DNA from: Silybum marianum
Lineage: Eukaryota; Streptophyta; Magnoliopsida; Asterales; Asteraceae
Reading direction: 5' to 3'
Assembly (NCBI GenBank): GCA_036898165.1
Contig: CM072529.1
Span: forward strand, 12,229,001 to 12,293,000
Length of the DNA stretch: 64,000 nucleotides
The notes below the pieces were generated by a model. The model did no database searches and was not told the DNA's origin. It worked only from the letters and a program-made list of their open reading frames with translations. This document shows, one piece after another, positions 56,593-64,000 of this stretch. Position numbers and translations under genes: made by a program. Numbering within the stretch: the stretch's first letter is position 1; each line of letters begins with the position of its first letter.

Positions 56593-57064
56593 ATGGACAT
56601 GGTTAAGAAAAAGAATAAATCTAAGGGCGTGTTTGGTAGAAGGTTTTAAGCAGGAGTTAATGGAAATGATAATAAAAGAAACTGTTTAGTTTATATAATA
56701 TAATAGGCTCATTCTCCTAGAAGCCAAATTTTCATTCCTGGATTAAACTAGGGGGAATGAAAATTCATTCCCATTTTCATTCCTATTACCATTCCCTTGC
56801 CATAACCAACCATCCCCTAAGACTTTTAAACCTTCTACCATTTCCACCTCCGCACCTGCTTCTACGGCTACGATATCGAAAAAGCCTTCGGTATCCACCA
56901 AAGCCAATATTCCTTCCAAGAAACGAAGGAGCGAGCTCCAACCCCCCCCCCCCCCCCCCCACCCCAAAGCTCCTCAAAGAGACCTCGGGGAACCTCATGG
57001 GTCAAATGCTCCCAGTCACTCACCGCTTCCCAAAAGGTTATTTGAAATCAAATTATGTATTTGA
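56593..57064 (+). pseudogene. small reading frame split by a Tourist-like MITE (unknown function)
   Basis: ATG at 56593 or 56599 starts a basic sequence (MVKKKNKSK). After removal of the 193-bp MITE and one TAA target copy, the frame continues with Ser/Thr/Ala/Lys-rich sequence (including KKPSVSTKANIPSKKRR), a poly-Pro run from 19 C, and HPKAPQRDLGEPHG, to a stop at 57062-57064. I do not recognise a family. The basic, low-complexity composition could be the start of a larger gene fragment or of a transposon gene. Frame after the C-run depends on its exact length. Confidence 0.4.
56625..56817. mobile_element. Tourist-like MITE (193 bp)
   Basis: Ends GGGCGTGTTTGGTAGAAGG and, reverse complemented, GGGGATGGTTGGTTATGG. 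The 3-bp target duplication TAA lies at 56622-56624 and 56818-56820. TAA targets and a G-rich TIR containing GTTTGGT are hallmarks of PIF/Harbinger-type Tourist elements. The interior has mirrored ATTCATTCCC/GGGGGAATGAA words. Confidence 0.85.
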
Positions 57065-57753
57065 GAAAAGAAAATTATGTATTTTTTGTTGAATTGTTAT
57101 TATGATTATTATGAAATGCTATTATTAATTGTTATTACAAAATGTTATTATGAATTGGAATTGGACTTGTGGTTTCGCATATAAAATGTTATTGTAAAAC
57201 GTGTTGTTTAATAAATGAAACAATACTGAGCCGGTATGAAACTAGGATAACAAAAGTTGTTATTGTTTCATACGAAACACAATGGTTTGTTTGGTTTCAT
57301 ATAAGAAACAAAACAGTTGAAAAAAGGGTGAAGAGTCGGTTACATATGTAATCGATTAAGATATTTAACGAAGTAATATTTTTTTAAGATAACTATGATT
57401 TATTTGATATTATGTGAGATATTTAATAAAACTAATTATTTTTAAAAACTGGAATTTAGTAAAAAGAAAAGCAAAATACCCTTAGTTGTAAGCTTCTTAA
57501 GGTTGGATGAGTTTTTATTTGAAAATGTCTCTCTGAGTAAATTACGGATTTAATCCCTCAGGTATGTCATTTGTTAAGGATTTAGTCATTTATTTTCATT
57601 TATAAAAAATAAACCATCCACGTATGTGGTTTGTTACGGATTTGATCCCTCCACTAACAACCGTCTAACTTGTCCGTTAACAATGAGGATTAACTGGTCT
57701 TTTTAGTATTTTATCAATTTTAATGGGTTTTCTTAATTTTTATCTCTTTTTTT
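57065..57753. other. AT-rich sequence with duplicated J-like terminal phrases
   Basis: 57540-57660 contains two diverged copies of (A)TTACGGATTT(A/G)ATCCCTC, associated with GTATGTNNTTTGTTA. They resemble ends of long-TIR elements like family J. No gene. Confidence 0.4.
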
Positions 57754-58359
57754 CAAGGTTCTAAATGGCTTGAGACGTGACGTGACGGCAAGGTCAAGCT
57801 TCAAGCCTTAAAAGTTACGGCGAGGCCACGACATTTTCCAAGACGTGCCCTAAGGCGGCATACTCACCACCCTTGTATGTGTTAGCTTTTGGGATAATAC
57901 TTTAGGACAAATTTAATTCGTATGAAATAATAAAATTAGAAAAGAAATAATTGTCATTTATACTAAACAATTAAAATATAAATAATGATATCAATAGTGC
58001 AAAATCGGGATTAATTCTCTTGAATCCTGCTTACTGCTTTTTTTCATTTTTTAAAGACTTCGTTTTTGACTTTTCATGCATGGGAATGTTAGTAACCATT
58101 TACCTATTTAAGGTTTTAGTTTTTAAGTTTCATTTTTATGTTTATTTAAGTTCTAGCTCTTTTACATAATTATTATTTATCGCACATGTTATATATTAAA
58201 GCAACCTCGTACCTTATAAATAACGTGTCATAATGTGTCATAATGGGTCATAACCTGTTATGATGCAAGTCAAGCCTTAGAGTGAAGCCACAAGGGTTAA
58301 CGCGACGGCAACCACTAGCCTTGACGTCATAAGGCCATAATAAATTATTTAGAACATTG
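57754..58359. mobile_element. non-coding TIR element (about 606 bp)
   Basis: Left end CAAGGTTCTAAATGGCTTG, then GACGTGACGGCAAGG. The right end, reverse complemented, reads CAATGTTCTAAATAATTTA, then GACGTCAAGGCTAGTGG. TIRs are imperfect and both ends lie in T-runs, so the target duplication cannot be defined. No transposase. Confidence 0.5.
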
Positions 58360-58632
58360 TTTTTTTTTAAATTTAATTTTTCGTCTTCTCCAAGAACACG
58401 CTTTTCAAGAACATCTACTTCAAGAAAAAACAACAAACACCAAAAATTCCTAATTTTCTTGTCAAATATCATCTAGAGATTCCAATAAACGTAAAAGAAT
58501 ATTACAAGTTTTCTTGACAGATGAAGCATATTAACATATTCCAATAAATCCCAACAAGAGAACAGCAACATATTCCAAGTTTCCAAAAAGTGAATAACAA
58601 CAACAAACCATTAAATAAAAAAACCCTATATT

Positions 58633-59374
58633 CAGGGACGGATCTAAAAAAAATTCGATTTAGTGGCACCATACGAAATTGACAAAAATAATTATAAAAA
58701 ATATTGTTTTTATCAACGTGCCTTTACGTTTTTACTAACAGTCAATATCTTTCGATTTATTTTTAACCTAATTCTACTGTTTTGAGGGTTTTTTAAAGTC
58801 TTTTGCTTGATTTCGAGGAAATTTTAAGTATTTTTTTATCGATTTCGAGTAACTTTTTTGGTTTTTTTGGTTGATTCAAATTTTTCTGGATTTTTAAGCT
58901 TTTTATCGATTTCGAGAGATTTTTTCTGTTTTTTTTTTATTTCAAGAGTTTTCGGTTTTAGTATTTGATATTGATGGACTTTAATAACTAAAAACAATTT
59001 AAAAATATTTTTAGGAAAGTTAATGATTAAATATGTAATTAATACAGTGTTTATTAAATGTGATTTAAGTACGAAATTTTTAGAGTATTTAGTATGTTAG
59101 TAAATGTTATATACAGTTGCCACCAATTTTTTTTAATTATTTGCATCAAGTTGAGATTGAACATGTAATCATCTCTATAAGGAGTTTTAATTAAGTTGGG
59201 AAAAGTCACTACGTCAGTTGTTCAATTTGTGTCATAAGTTCAGTTTTAAATTATTTAACAGTACCCCTAAAACGATACGGTTGCACCTCTAATAAATCCA
59301 AAAAATTTACCTTTCGATGAAAATATAATACGGTGGCTCATGCCACCGTGTGAACCACTAAAGGTCCGCCCCTG
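58633..59374. mobile_element. non-autonomous hAT element (742 bp)
   Basis: TIR: CAGGGACGGATCTA (left) and, reverse complemented, CAGGGGCGGACCTT (right). The 8-bp target duplication is CCTATATT at 58625-58632 and CCTATATC at 59375-59382, 7 of 8 matching. The interior is AT-rich with repeated TTTCGAGNNNTTTTT words and has no transposase. Confidence 0.85.
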
Positions 59375-59476
59375 CCTATATCAAACCCTAAAAGACAAAA
59401 TCTAATTCCAACCAGAATGCATTTCATATCAAAAACCCTAAAATCAAAAAACATAATAGAACCTGGAAAATACTAA

Positions 59477-59753
59477 GGGGTCATTCACCAAAAGTTTACC
59501 CCGGTAACCGCTTATCATGTCACATTACCTTACCAGGTGAATAGGGTAAGGACCAAGAATCTTTCTTGGTAAGAGCGAGACAAAGACGAAGAGTCTTACC
59601 TGGTAAGTGAGGGTGAAGAGCGGTAAGAGCTTACCATGTAAATTATTGCATATGATGCCGTTTTGATGGATTAAAATCTTACAAAATACGTAAATTATAG
59701 AGTTGAATTTGACTGGTAAGCACTTATCAAATAAGTGTTTGGTAAACGACCCT
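59477..59753. mobile_element. Tourist-like MITE (277 bp)
   Basis: Ends GGGGTCATTCACCAAAAG and, reverse complemented, AGGGTCGTTTACCAAACAC. The target duplication TAA lies at 59474-59476 and 59754-59756. Inside are repeated CTTACCTGGTAAG-type palindromes. No ORF. Confidence 0.8.
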
Positions 59754-59756
59754 TAA

Positions 59757-59785
59757 ATGTGAAGATGTTGATCATTTGATATGGA

Positions 59786-59826
<41 letters not shown>

Positions 59827-60879
59827 CCGAGGATGAATATTGGAGACTAGAGATGGAGGATCGAAGCTTGAGAATCGCAGATGCTGGTGGATACGAAGGA
59901 TTGATGTTTGACATCATTTTTAGATTGTTTGTTTAATTATGGAGGTTGGCGACGGAAAATCGGAGATTTGATGGTCGTTTTTGTAGGAGAATCGAAGATG
60001 GGGGTGACCCCGACGATAGAGGTTGGTGAAAATCCGGTTTTCAACGTGATGTGATGATGGTTTGCCTTGGTGGTGGTGGGACGCTGATCTGGTCACTTGG
60101 AGGTCGATGGAGGTGGCGCTGACGATGGAGGTTGATGTAGGCGATGGCGATGAAGGTGGCATGGAAGATTTGGGAAGAAGAAGCTGATGGATCTGTCTGG
60201 AGATGGTCAAGAAGGTGGCGTCGACGATAGAGGTCGATGAATCTAGTCATTAGAAACCTTCTCGATTCCTAAAGCCTAATAATATTTACTTGGTTAACAA
60301 AATAGCGAGACCATAAATCGAGGCATATTTTTTCATTAATCAAATCATTAGTATTAATTTGTTAACCAATCTACATTTTTCATTCTTTTAATCAACGGTT
60401 GTGATTAAATGAAAATTATAATCTGATAAAAAAAATATTAAAAAATGTAACAATTAAAGGAATAAGATATTTAAGAAATATGATATATTGAAAATGTCCC
60501 AATTAACAAAGACAATAATATTTACTTTGGTTAACAAAATAACAAGACGATATATACATATTTACACATGTTTTCTATAATACAATGTTTTGTGAAAACC
60601 TTGATCCCGAAACCATGGGGACAAAAGAAAGAAATTCTTAACAAACTACAGGGACTAACAATGTAGTTTACTCATATTTCTTTTCAACGGGAATTTTTAA
60701 TCTCACAACGCACGATACCCGCCGACCGACCGACCTACCACCGGCAGGCATAACGCATAAAACGACAATACTTGCAAAATGGATAAAATACAAAACCCCT
60801 CTGACGATCTTTTTTCCAAAATCACCAACCAACCAACCAACCATCTTCTTCCTTTGTTTCTCCGTTGAAAAAAAGAAAG
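59757..60879. other. KO copy 2 upstream region
   Basis: It holds an (AG)n tract (59792-59821), then a G/A-rich stretch (59830-60245) whose minus-strand Ser/Pro/His-rich ORFs have no recognisable domain. About 35-bp direct repeats (AATATTTACTTGGTTAACAA) lie near 60281 and 60515. From 60600 to 60670 the phrase AACAAACTACAGGGACTAAC, then GTAGTTTACTC resembles a J-like terminus. The proximal promoter (60680-60879) has a TATA-like GGATAAAATAC at 60780, a CCGACCGACCGACC repeat and CAACCAACCAACCAACC before the 5' sequence shared with KO copy 1 (CATCTTCTTCCTTTGTTT). Confidence 0.5.
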
Positions 60880-63800
60880 ATGGATATGCAATCGGTGACA
60901 CGGGTAATTGCATTTGGTAGTCCGGCGGTGGCCGTGGCGGTTGTCGGAGGTCTTCTTTTCTTGTTTTTGAGAAGGTTTCTCTCTCATCATCAAGCTGATA
61001 ATCGTAATAATCTCCCTACTGTTCCTGGTACGCCTCTGGTCTCTTCTTCATATCTATCTTACCTTTTGTCGTCAAAAGTTGTGTATAACTTTAACCAACT
61101 TCAATATATATATATATATATATATAATTGCAGAGGTACCAGGAGTGCCATTGTTAGGGAATTTGCTTCAGTTGAAAGAGAAGAAACCATACAAAACTTT
61201 TACAAAATGGGCTGAAACATATGGACCTATTTACTCCATTAAAACTGGAGCCACCTCCTTGGTTGTCGTTAGCTCTAATCATCTTGCTAAAGAGGTAATA
61301 CATTATACCTTTTGGCTGTCCTGTTTATCAGGGGTGTTCCAAAAAAAATCGTTGGAACCTTTAAAGCGGTCGAACCAAGTGAAACCGAATCATTTTTTAC
61401 TGTTTGAGTGGTCTTACAGTCCGGTCCGGTCTGAAAATAAATCAAACCGTTCGTTTCGGTCAGGTTTGCGGTTTGAACTTTTATTTGAGCGTTCCCTATC
61501 AAAGCGACTGCACAAAATATAAATGTATTAATTATAATTATTTTCCATGTTGTACTTGCATGGCCTAGTAAAAAAAAGGTTAGTCAAAGATATTATATTT
61601 TTAGTTTTCATTTGTCAATTGACCGTGTTTTCTAAATTGGTAAAATTCTAAAATCCGTCAAAAATCAAATTTATAATTTCAAATCGTCCATAGCTTTGCT
61701 TAATATTTGTCTAAAATTATAACTATTGTTGGTAGATTTATTTAACTTTTTTTTCATTACCCAGTGTCTTTTTTTAATTTTAAAGATAGACTTTTTTTAT
61801 AATTTGGCATACTATTTTTAACGGTGCTACATATTGATAGGAATTTCATTTTAGATATAAAATGTAATATTTTTGTTCATTTTAAAACCCATAAGAGGCT
61901 CAAACCGTCCAAACCGGTCAGACTAAACCGCACGGTCATGGTCTACTTGCTGTCAAACCACTTAATTTAGAATTTTTCAAAACCGCCGTTGCAGTTTGGT
62001 TTGTAGTTTGGTGGGTTAAACCGTCCAAACCGGACCGCAAACACCCCTACAGCCTACAGCGTACATCGATTCATTTAGTGTATCAATTAATCTATGTTTA
62101 TACAATGCTACCATAGGCTATGGTGACCAGATTCGAGTCCATTTCAACCAGAAAGCTTTCTAAGGCATTAAAGATCCTGACGTCCGATAAAACCATGATC
62201 GCAATGAGTGATTATAACGATTATCACAAGACTGTCAAACGTTACATACTCACTAGTGTCCTCGGACCAATTGCTCGGGTTCGTGATCGATCATAATCCT
62301 AAAACCCTTTGTTTTTATTCATTCGACTTCGGCTATAAGTTACCAACTAACATTTATTGTTTAATGTTGAACTGATATCAGAACAAACATCTAGTACATA
62401 GAGACACAATGTCGAAGAATCTTTCGAACAAACTTCATGCATTGGCTTCGAGATCTTCTCTTGAAGCTATAAACCTCAGGAAAATTATCCAGTCTGAACT
62501 TTTTACATTAGCATTCAAACAAGTGAGTTTTTCTAACCCTTATTTAGGACAGTTAGGTTCCGGTGAGGAGAGTTAAAGTGAGGAGTGTAAGAAGAGATAT
62601 CCACAATTAGATGCATATTAGGATGAGATGCACCGAGATGAGATGCATCGAGATGCACCAGATCGATCAATCCCCGTATTAAACACAATTCATGAGTGGG
62701 TTTGAGATGAAAGGTCCAGATCCCTTCTCACTTTAAATCTCCTTCTCACATGATCCTAAGCCTATTTAGGATATATAATATATATATATATTGAGGAAAG
62801 TGATCAAATGCGAGCGCGACACGTGTCTGAATATAGATTATTCATACTAAATATACAAAGAAATATTCAGACTGGATAACCATTATTAAGACTGAATATA
62901 TACTATATTTGGTCTGAATATTTCTTTGTATATTCAGTCTCAATATTTCTTTGAATGGGACACGTGTCGAACTCCCATTTGTCCTCACGTTCACAACCAA
63001 ATTTGAGTTCTCATTTGAACCCGCCCCTATATATATGTATAGGCATTGGATCATGTGAGAACTGGAGTTAAGGTGAGAAGGGTAAGAAGAAATCTCATAT
63101 TTTTAATCTCATGTCCACCCATTCATTGCGTTTTAGAAGGGAATTGATCCGGTGCATCTCATTGTCGTTGTTGATTTTCAATTAAGATTGATCTAAGGGT
63201 CTAGATCCCTTCTTACGCTTCTCGTCGTAACATCATTTCTAGCCAGAACCAAACCCATATATATAAGCCATCACTTATGTGTTTGAAGGATTCATTTAAC
63301 ATTGAACGATATATTTGCAGGTAATGGGGAAGGATGTCGAAAGCATTTACGTGGGAGATCTTGGAATCACCATGGCAAGAGAGGAGGTCTTTCAGGTTTT
63401 GGTGACTGATCCGATTACGGGTGCCATAGAAGTTGATTGGAGAGATTTCTTTCCGTACCTCAAGTGGATTCCGAATACCAGCTTCGAAAAGAAGATCAAG
63501 CAACTAGTCATCCGAAAAGATGCTGTGATGAAGGCCTTGATTCAAGACCACACAAAACGGATAGATTCTGGGGAGGTAATTAAACCATGGTACTAGTTCA
63601 TAATTCTTAATTGTTGCTATAACTCGAAAACTATATATATATATATATATATAAACTTGATTTCAGTATTCTCCCGAAAACAGGCTCTGGAGAGCTTTAT
63701 CGACTACTTATTGTCGGAGGCACAACCATTAACCGAGAAACAACTGCTAATGACACTTTGGGAACCGATCATCGAAACAGCAGACACCACTATGGTCACC

Positions 63801-64000
63801 ACAGAATGGGCAATGTATGAGCTCTCAAAATGCCCAAAGAAACAGGATCTTCTCTATGAAGAAATCCGAAATGTTTGCGGGTCACAAACGATCACGGAGG
63901 AGAAATTGTGCCAAATGCCATACTTATCGGCCGTTTTCCATGAAACTTTAAGAAGGCATAGTCCTGTTTCGATAATGCCCTTACGATATGTGCACGAGGA
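60880..64000 (+). CDS. KO: ent-kaurene oxidase, CYP701A (copy 2, cut by window end)
   Basis: Paralogue of copy 1 with the same exon layout: 60880-61027, 61134-61294, 62117-62278, 62382-62522, 63321-63575 and 63684 to beyond the window. Exons 2-5 have exactly the lengths found in copy 1; exon 1 is 15 nt longer, adding five residues after the membrane anchor. Features seen: hydrophobic anchor FGSPAVAVAVVGGLLFLFL, hinge LPTVPEVPGVPLLGN, I-helix TADTTMVTTEW, K-helix ETLR. The haem loop would lie in exon 7, outside the window. No stop or frameshift in the visible part. Introns 2 (822 nt) and 4 (798 nt) are enlarged by transposons. It is expected to catalyse the same ent-kaurene to ent-kaurenoic acid oxidation. 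The splice donor of intron 3 (CGG then GTTCGTGA) is shared with copy 1. Confidence 0.94.
61330..62048. mobile_element. hAT-like non-autonomous element in KO copy 2 intron 2
   Basis: Ends AGGGGTGTTCC and, reverse complemented, AGGGGTGTTTGCGGTCC. Repeated CCGNACCG/CGGTTTGG-type subterminal motifs lie at both ends (for example AAACCGTCCAAACCGG). It is absent from the 80-nt intron 2 of copy 1. The target duplication is not clear: CTGTTTATC before and ACAGCCTAC after. Confidence 0.72.
62553..62759. mobile_element. MITE family H copy 1, in KO copy 2 intron 4
   Basis: TIR: TTAGGTTCCGGTGAGGAGAG, then TTAAAGTGAGGAGTG (left); reverse complemented right end TTAGGATCATGTGAGAAGGA, then TTTAAAGTGAGAAGGG. 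The centre has repeated GAGATGCA(C/T)CGAGATG words. No ORF. Confidence 0.7.
62793..63028. mobile_element. MITE family G copy 3, in KO copy 2 intron 4
   Basis: Left: GAGGAAAGTGATCAAATGCG, then CGACACGTGTCTGAATAT. Right: GGACACGTGTCGAACTCC, then TTTGTCCTCACGTTCACAAC and TCTCATTTGAACCCGCC. The interior is mirrored AAATATTCAGACTG/CAGTCTCAATATTTC words. TA tracts on both sides. Confidence 0.78.
63045..63250. mobile_element. MITE family H copy 2, in KO copy 2 intron 4
   Basis: Left: GGATCATGTGAGAACTGGAG, then TTAAGGTGAGAAGGGTAAG. Right: TCTAGATCCCTTCTTACGCT, ending near CATTTCTAGCCAGAACC. It is diverged from copy 1 but has the same layout. (TA)n lies on both sides. Confidence 0.6.

Noticed and set aside
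59920..60250. Minus-strand Ser/Pro/His-rich ORFs upstream of KO copy 2 as a gene
   Set aside because: Low complexity, overlapping frames, no domain, no splice or promoter support. They come from repeated GATGGAGGT-type sequence.

Overview
The window is nuclear DNA from a flowering plant. It has intron-bearing plant genes with GT-AG splice sites, Ty1/copia and Ty3/gypsy retrotransposons with tRNA-Met-type primer sites, hAT, CACTA and Tourist-like DNA transposons, and many (TA)n microsatellites. The two host genes are ent-kaurene oxidases (CYP701A) that most resemble the asterid proteins I know, such as Stevia and lettuce KO. I therefore infer an asterid eudicot, possibly Asteraceae, but cannot name a species. 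No bacterial features, CRISPR arrays, rRNA or tRNA genes were seen.

Host genes: two head-to-tail ent-kaurene oxidase genes on the + strand. KO copy 1 (35850-38231) is complete, with seven exons and 505 codons. KO copy 2 (60880 to the window edge) has the same exon structure and is cut by the window end inside exon 6. They lie 22.6 kb apart. The gap holds a defective gypsy element, a defective SIRE-type copia element and several DNA transposons. The enzyme converts ent-kaurene to ent-kaurenoic acid in gibberellin synthesis.

Layout: 0.1-3.1 kb is a back-to-back series of short inverted-repeat elements (MITEs) separated only by TA repeats. 3.3-7.3 kb is a decayed copia element. 7.3-17.4 kb is a Tekay-like gypsy element on the - strand that lacks its protease and carries a 3.5-kb hAT transposon inside its 5' LTR. 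18.2-24.5 kb is a second gypsy element (-), nearly free of coding sequence. 25.1-30.6 kb is MITEs, one of them split by a 4.4-kb copia element. 30.7-32.1 kb is a long-TIR element. 32.6-35.65 kb is a second MITE series that runs almost up to KO copy 1. 40.5-48.3 kb is a third gypsy element (+), also without pol. 48.3-55.7 kb is a SIRE-like copia derivative lacking gag, protease, integrase and the start of RT, in an LTR-internal-LTR-internal arrangement. 55.7-60.9 kb holds Tourist-like and hAT-like MITEs, one of which splits a small reading frame.

The most unusual features are: (1) MITE families that share a terminal motif, sit in TA repeats, lie end to end and form chimeras; (2) independent MITE insertions into the same intron of both KO paralogues, and replacement of KO copy 1's upstream region by repeats; (3) short palindromic repeat arrays in the LTR or untranslated parts of several unrelated retroelements, the clearest being a hairpin array of about 72-bp period at 50.5-51.2 kb. 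All boundaries and homologies were read by eye. No alignment or database search was run.
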